DNA from: Aequorivita antarctica
Lineage (GTDB): Bacteria; Bacteroidota; Bacteroidia; Flavobacteriales; Flavobacteriaceae
Reading direction: 5' to 3'
DNA length: 64,000 nt
Assembly: GCF_007997155.1 (NCBI RefSeq)
Contig: NZ_VORT01000003.1
Span: 310,001-374,000 of the forward strand
Shown: positions 1 through 8,100 of the stretch, in pieces
Layout: each line of letters opens with the position of its first letter
How positions within the stretch are numbered: position 1 is the first letter of the stretch
Made by a program: the position numbers and the translations under genes
The notes under the pieces: model-generated
What the model saw: the letters and a program-made list of their open reading frames with translations, nothing else
What the model was told of the DNA's origin: nothing
Databases searched by the model: none

Positions 1-743
1 AGGCACTTGAACTTTCTAACCAAGACACTACTTTTGAGGAGCAGAAAATTCTACAAGGCATCGTAACCTTCGGAAATACAGACACCAAGCAGGTAATGAA
101 AAACCGAATGGACATATTCGCACTCAACGAAGACCAATCCTTCAAAGAAATTCTGCCAGAGATTATCCAGCGCGGGTATTCGCGAATTCCCGTTTACAAA
201 GACAGTATAGACACCATAACGGGGATTCTTTATGTGAAAGATTTGATACCTTATACAGACCGGAAAATCCTCGATTGGAAAAACCTGAAACGCGAAGCCT
301 ATTTTGTTCCTGAAAACAAAAAACTGGACGATTTGCTGAATGAATTCAAGGAAATGAAAATGCATCTCGCTATTGTAGTTGATGAATATGGCGGAACCAG
401 TGGGTTGATTTCTTTGGAAGATATTATAGAGGAAATTGTGGGCGAAATAAGTGATGAATTTGATGATGAAGATTTGATCTTTTCAAAGTTGGACGACAAT
501 ACGTTTGTTTTTGAAGGGAAAACACCGCTTAAAGACTTTTATAAAGTAATAAAACTCGAAAATCCAGAAATTTTTGAAGATGAAAAGGGCGAAGCAGAAA
601 CACTGGCTGGATTCCTTTTAGAGATTTCAAAAGGCTTTCCGAAGAAAAACGAAATAATATCTTTTCGCAATTATGCGTTTACCATTGAAGCGTTTGAGAG
701 CAAGCGCATCAAACAAATAAAACTTATCATTGAAAATCAATAG
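1..743 (+). CDS. gldE: GldE, gliding-motility CBS/CorC-type membrane protein (5' truncated by window)
   Basis: The reading frame is open from base 3, so only the C-terminal part of the gene is present. An internal ATG at 96 is not the true start. The visible part holds a CBS-domain pair (the second CBS includes VDEYGGTSGLISLEDIIEEI) followed by a CorC/HlyC-type C-terminal domain (about the last 85 residues). This is the cytoplasmic half of HlyC/CorC-family membrane proteins, whose DUF21 membrane part would lie upstream. Its stop overlaps the start of gldD, and that gene pair is the basis for calling it GldE rather than a generic hemolysin-like protein. In gliding flavobacteria GldE is a membrane protein needed for gliding and type IX secretion; how it acts is not established. 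Confidence 0.85.
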   Translation, partial: ALELSNQDTTFEEQKILQGIVTFGNTDTKQVMKNRMDIFALNEDQSFKEILPEIIQRGYSRIPVYKDSIDTITGILYVKDLIPYTDRKILDWKNLKREAYFVPENKKLDDLLNEFKEMKMHLAIVVDEYGGTSGLISLEDIIEEIVGEISDEFDDEDLIFSKLDDNTFVFEGKTPLKDFYKVIKLENPEIFEDEKGEAETLAGFLLEISKGFPKKNEIISFRNYAFTIEAFESKRIKQIKLIIENQ

Positions 744-1293
744 CTTTGTCTTCCTTTTCCTTTCAGGTCTTTTAATCCTCACTTCCTGTGAAGATGATGT
801 TTTAGTAAAACCTTCGGCTATGCTTCGTTTGGATTATCCAAAACCTGAGTACCGCACAATAAAAACAGACTGTCATTATTCGTTTTCAGTGAATGAAAAC
901 ACAACAATCGTCCACAAAAAAGATTGCAACATAAACATAACATACCCAAATATGAAGGCTACTTTGTATTTGACCTATAACGACGTTCGGAGCAACAATC
1001 TGGATTCCTTGTTGCGGGATGCCCAAAATTTGGCTTACGACCACACCAGTAAGGCAAACAGTATTCCCGAGCAACCTTTTGTGAATCCTGACAAAAAAGT
1101 GTACGGAATGTTTTACATGATAAACGGAAACGCCGCTACCCAAGCCGAATTTTATATCACCGACAGCATAAACCACTTCCTGAACGGCGCGCTGTATTTC
1201 GACGCTAAACCGAACTTCGATTCCATCTATCCAGCTGTGGTTTATCTTCGTGAAGACATCCGTAAACTGATGGAGACAATTACCTGGAAATAA
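730..1293 (+). CDS. gldD: GldD, gliding-motility lipoprotein
   Basis: 187 residues. It has a lipoprotein signal: hydrophobic FVFLFLSGLLILTSCE with the lipobox cysteine near residue 20. The mature part matches the GldD pattern (AMLRLDYPKPEY near the N-terminus, YLREDIRKLMETITWK at the end). The only start that keeps the signal peptide is TTG at 730, which overlaps the last 14 bases of gldE. This means translational coupling, and the gene order gldE-gldD supports both names. GldD is an essential gliding/type IX secretion lipoprotein of unknown biochemical role in flavobacteria. Family assignment is from memory of the sequence pattern plus context. Confidence 0.85.
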   Translation: MKINSFVFLFLSGLLILTSCEDDVLVKPSAMLRLDYPKPEYRTIKTDCHYSFSVNENTTIVHKKDCNINITYPNMKATLYLTYNDVRSNNLDSLLRDAQNLAYDHTSKANSIPEQPFVNPDKKVYGMFYMINGNAATQAEFYITDSINHFLNGALYFDAKPNFDSIYPAVVYLREDIRKLMETITWK

Positions 1294-1384
1294 CTGTCCA
1301 CGAGGCTGTTTTTGAAAAAGTTAACAAAGCCTTTGCAATTGGTTCGGCAAGTTTTTGTAACTTTTGACTGTAAAACTAACAGCT

Positions 1385-1840
1385 ATGTTCGAAGTATATT
1401 CCCGTTACGGTATTTGGATTGCAGTAATTTTAATTGCGTATTTTCTTCTATTAAAGTTAATTGGTTTGGATCAATACCCTATTTTGAGTGTGGTAAATGG
1501 ATTGATTTATGGAGCTGGCTTGTATATGGCGATGAAAAAATACAGCAGCAGAAAAAATAAATTTAAATATGAAAAAGGCTTTGAAGTAGGACTGCTTTCT
1601 GGAGGAATAGCAACCATTATCTTCACTGTTTTTATGGCCATCTATATGTATCAAATAGATACTGAATTTGCAACTGCCATAATGGAAAGGTGGGATCTTG
1701 AGTTCGCTTTAGGAACCCTGATGCTCCTTTTGACTATTATGATAATGGGTTTTGCCACCACCTTGGTTTTAACACTCTCTTTTATGCAACTTCTCAAAAA
1801 ATCTTGGAACACCAAGGATGGAAACAGGAACACACTTTAA
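1385..1840 (+). CDS. DUF4199-like four-helix membrane protein
   Basis: 151 residues from ATG 1385 (MFEVYSRYGIWIAV). An earlier in-frame start at 1364 would add seven poorly placed residues. Four hydrophobic segments are visible: about residues 9-25, 30-50, 67-90 and 110-138. The pattern, with a charged loop KKYSSRKNKFKYEKGFEVG between helices 2 and 3, fits the DUF4199 family of small Bacteroidota membrane proteins, whose function is unknown. It is probably a separate transcription unit after gldD, with a 91-bp gap. Confidence 0.6.
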   Translation: MFEVYSRYGIWIAVILIAYFLLLKLIGLDQYPILSVVNGLIYGAGLYMAMKKYSSRKNKFKYEKGFEVGLLSGGIATIIFTVFMAIYMYQIDTEFATAIMERWDLEFALGTLMLLLTIMIMGFATTLVLTLSFMQLLKKSWNTKDGNRNTL

Positions 1841-1934
1841 ATAAAATTCCAAATTTAAAATTTCAAATTCCAAAAAAACAAAACGCATTGAATACGTGAT
1901 TAATTGGCTTTGAAAATATTAACCAAAAAACACT

Positions 1935-1964
1935 TTGTTGTTTCCTTTTTAAAAATTATATTTG
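1935..1964 (+). promoter_or_regulatory. Promoter of rplU-rpmA
   Basis: A perfect Bacteroidota -7 element TATATTTG lies at 1957-1964. TTG triplets at 1935-1937 and 1938-1940 give spacings of 19 and 16 bp. It lies about 60 bp upstream of the rplU start. Confidence 0.6.
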
Positions 1965-2023
1965 CACCCGCTTTTACTGGACGGTAGAAGCATAATGTTT
2001 AACTAATTTATAAACGATTCGCT

Positions 2024-2779
2024 ATGTACGCAATTGTAGAGATAGCAGGGCAGCAAGTAAAAGTTGCAAAAGACCAAAAGGTTTTTGTTAATCGTTTGCC
2101 AGTTGAAGAAGGTAAAAAAGTGTCTTTTGACAATGTACTTCTTATTGGTGACGGAGACAAAATTACCATTGGCGCCCCAGCTATAGACGGAGCTCAAATA
2201 GGAGCTAAAGTCGTAAAACACCTTAAAGGTGACAAGGTTATTGTATTCAAAAAGAAAAGAAGAAAAGGTTTCCGTAAGAAAAACGGTCACCGTCAATATC
2301 TTTCTGAAATCATAATCGAGAGCATTGTAGCTTCAGGAGCTACACCTGCCAAAAAGGACGAAGCTAAAAAAGCTACTCCAAAAAAAGAAACTAAGCCAGC
2401 CGCTGCAAAAAAAGCCGAAGCTAAGCCAGAAACCAAGAAAGCTGCTCCTTCAAAAAAAGAAATTGAAGTAAGTGAAAACTTGGTTACACGCGCAGAGCAC
2501 CGTGCTGAAGATGCTCACATCGAAATCAACATCGATAAAGTGCTTCACAGCATTGGTACAGCTACAAAATCAGATGCTGATGACTTGAAACTCATCAACG
2601 GTATTGGCCCAGCGTATGAAGCGAGACTTAATGAAGTAGGCATTTATACTTGGGAACAAATAAGCAAACTTAAAGCTGCAGACCGCGAAGAGCTTTCAGC
2701 TATTGACGGGATTACCCGCGATAAGATTGAAGCTGAAGAGTGGGTAAAGCAAGCTAAGGAATTGTTGAAAAACAAATAA
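2024..2779 (+). CDS. rplU: Ribosomal protein bL21 with long helix-hairpin-helix extension
   Basis: 251 residues against about 103 for a usual L21. Residues 1 to about 103 are a complete L21 (MYAIVEIAGQQVKVAKDQKV; KKKRRKGFRKKNGHRQYLSE). Next comes a Lys/Ala/Pro/Glu-rich linker (about 105-155) and then a folded C-terminal part. Within it, LKLINGIGPAYEARLNEVGI is a helix-hairpin-helix unit of the type seen in proteins with 'GIGPKTAEKL' repeats; a second, weaker unit (LSAIDGITRDKIEAEEW) follows. Such extensions occur on L21 in Flavobacteriia, but their function is not known to me. rpmA follows after 31 bp, the normal rplU-rpmA operon. Confidence 0.95.
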   Translation: MYAIVEIAGQQVKVAKDQKVFVNRLPVEEGKKVSFDNVLLIGDGDKITIGAPAIDGAQIGAKVVKHLKGDKVIVFKKKRRKGFRKKNGHRQYLSEIIIESIVASGATPAKKDEAKKATPKKETKPAAAKKAEAKPETKKAAPSKKEIEVSENLVTRAEHRAEDAHIEINIDKVLHSIGTATKSDADDLKLINGIGPAYEARLNEVGIYTWEQISKLKAADREELSAIDGITRDKIEAEEWVKQAKELLKNK

Positions 2780-2810
2780 ACCAAAATCATTAATTAAAAA
2801 AGCATAAACC

Positions 2811-3074
2811 ATGGCTCACAAAAAAGGAGTTGGTAGTTCCAAAAACGGTCGCGAATCAGAATCGAAACGTCTTGGCGTTAAGATTTTCGGAGGGCAGGCT
2901 GCCATTGCTGGAAATATCATCATAAGACAAAGAGGAAATACACATCACCCAGGTGAAAACGTGTACGGTGGTAAAGATCATACCCTTCACGCTAGAGTGG
3001 ATGGTACAGTAAAATTCACCAAAAAGAAAGATAACAAGAGTTACGTTTCAATCGTTCCAAACGCTGAGGCATAG
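2811..3074 (+). CDS. rpmA: Ribosomal protein bL27
   Basis: 87 residues, normal length. It starts directly with [20 protein letters not shown], the L27 N-terminus that reaches the peptidyl-transferase centre. There is no N-terminal extension needing protease cleavage of the kind found in Firmicutes. It is the second gene of the rplU-rpmA operon and is followed by a hairpin terminator. Confidence 0.98.
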   Translation: MAHKKGVGSSKNGRESESKRLGVKIFGGQAAIAGNIIIRQRGNTHHPGENVYGGKDHTLHARVDGTVKFTKKKDNKSYVSIVPNAEA

Positions 3075-3099
3075 TAACAAACTATCTTGTTCAATATTC

Positions 3100-3128
3100 A
3101 AAAACCTTCACACTGTGAAGGTTTTTTT
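3100..3128 (+). terminator. Rho-independent terminator after rpmA
   Basis: A near-perfect inverted repeat (AAAACCTTCACA / TGTGAAGGTTTT) is followed by a T-run. It sits 26 bp after the rpmA stop and before the convergent gene at 3148. Confidence 0.8.
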
Positions 3129-3147
3129 GTTTTAGTGTACAAGTATT

Positions 3148-3795
3148 TTAAAATTCAGAAAAGGAAATAGGATTATTCAAAAGTAGCCATTTCTTATCCT
3201 CAGGATAGTGGGAGTAAATAAAATCCGAAGGTCTTGTTAGAAACCAAAAATCATCGGGCGTGACGTTGCTGCCGTGACTTATGGCCCAAGTAATATCCAG
3301 AAGCTGCCATTTGCCATTAAGCTTTATAACATTCCATGTATGGTCGGGTTTTTTGTTTTTTTGAGCTTTTCCCGTGTAATCCTTAGTATATCCGTGGACC
3401 ACTTCCGCGGAAATACCTACATCTTCACATAAATTTTTAAAAAGGAAGGCAAACCCACCACAAAGTGCCATTTTCCGCTCCAAAACCTTCTTTATCACAT
3501 TTTCTTCGGAAATGTAAAATTCTTTTTGAAGTTTTACATTCCTTCGCAATTCATTGTCGTACGAAATATTGGCAGCAATCCATTTATAAATTGCCGTGGC
3601 TTTTTCAGTATCCGTTGCTGCGTTTTTCGTAATCTTAAACGCAAGTGTTTTGGTGGAAAAAATAGTCTTGTTTTCCTTCGGAAACGATTTTTTATGAGTT
3701 CTGTTATTGTCAATAACAGCGCCAATCTGCCCAAAGGAATTGAAGCCAAAACCCATAAGTAAAATTGAAAGAAATAAAATTGACCTTTTCAGCAT
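3148..3795 (-). CDS. Secreted transglutaminase-like protein
   Basis: 215 residues with a clear signal peptide (SILFLSILLMGFGFNSFGQ). A transglutaminase-like core follows. The Cys motif is KMALCGGFAFLFKNLC (catalytic Cys in CGG, about residue 112), the His is in KKPDHTWNVIKLNGKW, and the Asp is in LLDITWA. Upstream, TEKATAIYKWIAANISYD is the typical helix before the core. All three catalytic residues are present, so activity is plausible; many bacterial members are peptidases or peptide crosslinkers. It is convergent with rplU-rpmA. The exact substrate cannot be told from the sequence. Confidence 0.75.
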   Translation of the reverse strand: MLKRSILFLSILLMGFGFNSFGQIGAVIDNNRTHKKSFPKENKTIFSTKTLAFKITKNAATDTEKATAIYKWIAANISYDNELRRNVKLQKEFYISEENVIKKVLERKMALCGGFAFLFKNLCEDVGISAEVVHGYTKDYTGKAQKNKKPDHTWNVIKLNGKWQLLDITWAISHGSNVTPDDFWFLTRPSDFIYSHYPEDKKWLLLNNPISFSEF

Positions 3796-3861
3796 ATTGA
3801 ATATAGTATTATACTGAAAACGAAATAATAAGAATTATATTGAAAATACTGTTGTTAAAAA

Positions 3862-4842
3862 TTACTTGAGCAATTCTTTTAAATCTTCTTCTGAAACATT
3901 CAGCAAACCAACTTTAGGTAAACGCGCAGTAAGCTTTCGCCAATTTTCATCCTTTTTATAGATATTCTGGAGCATTTCAGAAGCGTGCGCAATTTGTTTA
4001 TCGTTTGCCAGCGTTATAGCAGTCCAATATTGCATTTCCAAGTTTTCGGGAAACATTTTCATGGCGGCATTGTATTCATCCATCGCGCTTTTCATTTCAT
4101 TCTTTTCAACAAACAAATCGCCTTGATTCATATGTTCATAAGCCCGAAATACTTTTAAAAGCCTATCAATTTCTTTTATAGGATTTTCAGAATCATCCAC
4201 ACGTAAGTCTATAAGCCTGTCATTCCATGGTTCTTTGGTAGCTTCAGGAGAGACAATCATTAATGCTGCAGATTGTTTTCCGCGAATATCACCTCCCGCA
4301 TTTTGTGCGGCTAGCAAAACTGCTACCATCCTTTCGGCCAAAGGCATTTCATTATTTTCTTTCCAAGCTTTTTCCATTGCTGGAACTACTTTATCGTTAA
4401 GCATCATATTTGCCTGTACCGAAAAGTTTTCGCCATTGTTGTGACCTGCATAATCTATACAGCTTTTTCCGGTGTGTGTTGCAACCCTGCCCTGCTTGTC
4501 AAGAATGGCCACCTGCCTAAAATCTCTTCCTTCATCATCACTCAACAAAATATTCAGCGCCTCTTGAGGAGATTTCCCTTGTTTCAATAAATCCAAACCG
4601 CGAATTCCGAAGGATCTGTTGGTAAAAGATTGCGTGGCAACAACTCCAACTCCAGCTTCGCCCCATGAAACACCAGTACCTACACTAAACCAATGACTCT
4701 GCACTGCTACCGCCATTTCTCCAGTTTTTGCATCACGTGCCACTATTGAAAATGTGTGTGCCAAAGGATCGTTAGGTTTAATTGTTTGCGCCATAGATGG
4801 AAGAATCGAAAATAGACCGAAAATTAAAAGAATAGGTTTCAT
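3862..4842 (-). CDS. DUF1028 family Ntn-hydrolase-like secreted protein
   Basis: The preferred start is at 4842 (MKPILLIFGLFSILPSMAQ, a signal peptide); the frame stays open to 4926. Residues about 25-230 match DUF1028: HTFSIVARDAKTGEMAVAVQ, GVGVVATQSFTNRSFG, and a RQVAILDKQGRVATHTG segment. DUF1028 proteins have an Ntn-hydrolase fold and unclear substrates. The C-terminal ~80 residues form helices of TPR type (GDLFVEKNEMKSAMDEYNAA). It stands alone on the minus strand, so nothing in the context gives a pathway. Confidence 0.75.
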   Translation of the reverse strand: MKPILLIFGLFSILPSMAQTIKPNDPLAHTFSIVARDAKTGEMAVAVQSHWFSVGTGVSWGEAGVGVVATQSFTNRSFGIRGLDLLKQGKSPQEALNILLSDDEGRDFRQVAILDKQGRVATHTGKSCIDYAGHNNGENFSVQANMMLNDKVVPAMEKAWKENNEMPLAERMVAVLLAAQNAGGDIRGKQSAALMIVSPEATKEPWNDRLIDLRVDDSENPIKEIDRLLKVFRAYEHMNQGDLFVEKNEMKSAMDEYNAAMKMFPENLEMQYWTAITLANDKQIAHASEMLQNIYKKDENWRKLTARLPKVGLLNVSEEDLKELLK

Positions 4843-4978
4843 TGTATACATTTTAGTACCTAAAGATAAATTTTTATTATAACAATTAGAAGATTTTAAA
4901 CTACTACCAAAGAAAAGCATAGTCATTTTAAAGCATAATATTTATTGATTTTTGAATTTATGGCAAATGGTTTAGTGT

Positions 4979-5007
4979 TTGAATTCCATTATAATATACT
5001 ATTTTAG
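4979..5007 (+). promoter_or_regulatory. Possible promoter of the hybrid histidine kinase gene
   Basis: TTG at 4979-4981, an 18-bp gap, then TATTTTAG at 5000-5007, a 7/8 match to TAnnTTTG. It lies 38 bp before the start codon. Confidence 0.4.
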
Positions 5008-5044
5008 TACTTTATTAAAACCTACTTTGAACACTTTCTGAATT

Positions 5045-7294
5045 TTGAATTATTTACGCTACTTTATACTCTTAATTTCCTTTATAGGATTTGCGCAAAA
5101 TAGCCAAGATACTATTTCGACTCAAGACAAGAAAGAATTTGCTATGCTTAAGGATTCCTTAAAGGCACGGCAAGATCGGACGGATTATATGTTTTTTGAA
5201 GGAAAGTATGACTCCGTAATCTTATCTTCCATAGACAATATAAAGCTAGCCGAAAAGCTTGGCAATAAAGACGCCGCCTTTTATTCTAGGTATATGATAG
5301 GGGCTTCTTTTATATACCTCAAGGATTTTAAGAATGCCCATGTTTATGGAGAAGATTATCTAAATTTTGCAGAGAAATCAAAAGACGACTTTAAGATTGC
5401 CCGTGCCTATAATTTTATGGGAGCACTATACCTCACCGAAAAAAAATACGATTCTGCTCTTCCTTTGTTTAAAAAAGCGCTCCCGCTTTCTTTAAAAAGA
5501 AAGGATACCCTAGAAGCTTCCATGGTGTATTATAACCTCTCTGAATCTTATCTAAACCAAGGCGACAATAAAAATGCCCAGCTTTATTTTCAGAAAGCAA
5601 AACAGGGAATAGATGCTATGGGGTCTAAGGCATTAGTAACCGAAATGAATCTGCTACAGGGTAAGTTGAACCTATCTCTAAACAATCCCAAAGAAGCCAT
5701 TGTAAATTTTAAAGATGCAATTGCTTTTGCTCAAGAAAAAAATTACATAGATGACTATCTAACTGAGGCTCATAAAGAATATAGCAACGCTCTATATGAT
5801 ATTGGCGACTATAAAGAAGCATTTGTAGTTCGAAAAAAATTCGATAGCCTTATCGAAATTCAGTTCGAAAATGAAAAATTGATGGCAATTCAGAACGCAG
5901 CTGCCCAGTTTAGCGTGAATGAATATAAAAAACAAGCCCTTCAAGCAGAACTGGAAAAAAAATTGATTTCAGAAAAGGTTTTATTGAGCAATATCCTTCT
6001 TTATTTTTTTATTGGAACAGCAATCGTGATGGGACTATTTTTGATAATTCTATATATATCACACAAAGGAAGAAAAGAACTAACCCTTACCTTAAAAGAA
6101 AAAAACCAACAGTATTTAAAAGCAAAACAGAAATCGGAAAAACTGGCTTTAGCCAAAAGCAAGTTCTTTTCAACAGTTAGCCACGAATTGCGAACCCCTC
6201 TATATGGTGTTATTGGTTTAAGCTCTGTACTTCTGGAAGACGAATCGCTCAAAAATCATCAAGCAGATTTAAAGAATCTAAAGTTCTCTGCAGATTACCT
6301 TTTGGCACTTATAAACGACGTGCTTCAAATAAGCAAACTCGAGTCTAATACGCTTGAAGAAATGAAATCACCCTTTGATTTAAGAGATTTGGTTCAGTCT
6401 ATCGTTACTTCTTTTCAATATTCTTTGGTGCAGAATAAAAACAAGCTTCACGTAGAGATTTCAGAAAATATTCCACACACCATTGTTGGCGACCGTGTAC
6501 GTCTTTCACAAATTCTCATGAATTTAGTGGGTAATGCCATAAAATTTACCAATAACGGTGATATCTATATTAAGGTTCAAGAAGAATCAATTTCAGAAAA
6601 TGAAGTAACCATACATTTCAGCATTAAAGATAACGGTATTGGCATTCCAAAGGAAAAACAAAAGGCCATTTTCGAAGAATTTCAACAAGTAGATTCCGAT
6701 GATTTTAAAATACAAGGAACTGGTCTTGGGCTCACCATTGTAAAGAAATTGCTCGAAGCTTCAGGCTCTTCCATCAAGCTTAAAAGTGAGCAAGGCGAAG
6801 GATCTACATTTAGTTTTACTTTAAGCTTTCAAATTTTGAAACACTTACTTCAAGACAAAATAATAGACGATAACAGTATTTTAAACGGTAAAAAGATACT
6901 CGTGGTAGACGACAACAGAATCAACCAAATTGTCACAAAGAGAATACTTGAAAACCACGGAATAATTTGTAGTATCGCGGAAAGTGGAGATATTGCCATT
7001 GAACAGTTACGGATAAACGATTTTGACCTTGTATTGATGGACATTAATATGCCGGGCAAAGATGGAATTGAAACTACAAAAGAAATTAGAAAATTTAATA
7101 AAATAGTTCCAATTTTGGCTTTAACGGCGATTGAAGTTGAAGAGATGAAAAACAAAATTGAAGCTTCAGGAATGAACGACATTATTGTTAAGCCCTATGA
7201 TACCGATAAGTTTCTTAAAGTAATTCTTAACAATCTAAATGATACTGACGAAGATATATTTTACCAACACAAAAGTTCTTCCTTAGAAAAATAA
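5045..7294 (+). CDS. TPR-containing hybrid sensor histidine kinase with receiver domain
   Basis: 749 residues from a TTG start, the only start that keeps the signal peptide (YFILLISFIGFAQ). Order of parts: periplasmic TPR repeats (about 60-270); coiled coil; one transmembrane helix (about 317-340); HisKA with SHELRTP and phospho-acceptor His380; HATPase with NLVGNAIKFTNNGDI (N box), DNGIGIPKE and GTGLGLTIVKK; and a C-terminal receiver (about 615-735) with DDN and phospho-acceptor Asp666 in LVLMDINMPGKDG. It is a single-gene phosphorelay with no DNA-binding output and no histidine phosphotransfer domain. The downstream partner must therefore be encoded elsewhere. It is convergent with sdhB. 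Confidence 0.93.
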   Translation: MNYLRYFILLISFIGFAQNSQDTISTQDKKEFAMLKDSLKARQDRTDYMFFEGKYDSVILSSIDNIKLAEKLGNKDAAFYSRYMIGASFIYLKDFKNAHVYGEDYLNFAEKSKDDFKIARAYNFMGALYLTEKKYDSALPLFKKALPLSLKRKDTLEASMVYYNLSESYLNQGDNKNAQLYFQKAKQGIDAMGSKALVTEMNLLQGKLNLSLNNPKEAIVNFKDAIAFAQEKNYIDDYLTEAHKEYSNALYDIGDYKEAFVVRKKFDSLIEIQFENEKLMAIQNAAAQFSVNEYKKQALQAELEKKLISEKVLLSNILLYFFIGTAIVMGLFLIILYISHKGRKELTLTLKEKNQQYLKAKQKSEKLALAKSKFFSTVSHELRTPLYGVIGLSSVLLEDESLKNHQADLKNLKFSADYLLALINDVLQISKLESNTLEEMKSPFDLRDLVQSIVTSFQYSLVQNKNKLHVEISENIPHTIVGDRVRLSQILMNLVGNAIKFTNNGDIYIKVQEESISENEVTIHFSIKDNGIGIPKEKQKAIFEEFQQVDSDDFKIQGTGLGLTIVKKLLEASGSSIKLKSEQGEGSTFSFTLSFQILKHLLQDKIIDDNSILNGKKILVVDDNRINQIVTKRILENHGIICSIAESGDIAIEQLRINDFDLVLMDINMPGKDGIETTKEIRKFNKIVPILALTAIEVEEMKNKIEASGMNDIIVKPYDTDKFLKVILNNLNDTDEDIFYQHKSSSLEK

Positions 7295-7324
7295 AAAATC
7301 CCAAGTAAAGAATACTTAGGATTT
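7295..7324. terminator. Bidirectional terminator between the kinase gene and sdhB
   Basis: Inverted repeat AAAATCCCAAGTA / TACTTAGGATTTT with one G-T pair, A-rich on one side and T-rich on the other. It sits between convergent genes. Confidence 0.65.
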
Positions 7325-7350
7325 TAGTGATGTTTTATTTTATTAATCTT

Positions 7351-8097
7351 TTATCCCTTCAAACTCGCGCTTAAATATTCACGGTTCATTCTGGCAATGT
7401 TTTCTAGGGAAATTCCTTTAGGACATTCAATTTCACAAGCTCCAGTATTTGTACAGTTTCCAAAGCCTTCTTTATCCATCTGCGCTACCATATTAAGCAC
7501 GCGCTCGGTTGCTTCAATTCTTCCCTGTGGAAGCAAAGCAAACTGACTCACTTTAGCTGAAGTAAACAACATAGCACTAGCATTTTTACAGGCCGCCACA
7601 CAGGCTCCACAACCAATGCAGGTAGCTGCATTGAAAGATTCATCTGCATCGTCTTTATTAACGGGAATGGTGTTGGCATCAATAGTATTTCCAGACGTAT
7701 TCACTGAAATAAAGCCACCCGCTTGTTGAATTCTGTCAAAAGCACTTCTGTCTACCACCAAATCCTTAATCACAGGAAATGCTTTTGCACGGAATGGTTC
7801 AATAACAATGGTATCGCCATCGTTAAACATACGCATATGCAATTGGCAGGTTGTAACCAATCTATCAGGTCCGTGAGGCTCACCGTTTATTTGCAACGAA
7901 CAACTTCCGCAAATTCCTTCACGACAGTCGTGATCAAAAACCACTGGCTCTTCGCCTTTATTTATTAAACCTTCATTAAGAACATCGAGCATTTCTAAAA
8001 AAGACATGTCACCTTCTATTCCATCAATAGGATATGTTTTTAGTTCTCCTTTTGTAGTTGCGTTTTTTTGACGCCAGATTTTTAAAGTAAGTTTCAT
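7351..8097 (-). CDS. sdhB: Succinate dehydrogenase/fumarate reductase iron-sulfur subunit
   Basis: 248 residues. The [2Fe-2S] motif is [20 protein letters not shown] with its last cysteine in TTCQLHM. The [4Fe-4S] motif is [13 protein letters not shown], and the [3Fe-4S]/second motif is [15 protein letters not shown]. It passes electrons from the SdhA flavin to the membrane subunit in complex II. It is the last gene of the sdhC-sdhA-sdhB operon, 3 bp after the sdhA stop. Confidence 0.97.
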   Translation of the reverse strand: MKLTLKIWRQKNATTKGELKTYPIDGIEGDMSFLEMLDVLNEGLINKGEEPVVFDHDCREGICGSCSLQINGEPHGPDRLVTTCQLHMRMFNDGDTIVIEPFRAKAFPVIKDLVVDRSAFDRIQQAGGFISVNTSGNTIDANTIPVNKDDADESFNAATCIGCGACVAACKNASAMLFTSAKVSQFALLPQGRIEATERVLNMVAQMDKEGFGNCTNTGACEIECPKGISLENIARMNREYLSASLKG

Positions 8098-8100
8098 AGT

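Noticed and set aside
1312-1560. 82-codon frame overlapping the DUF4199 gene
   Set aside because: It is out of frame with the membrane protein, has odd composition and no family resemblance.
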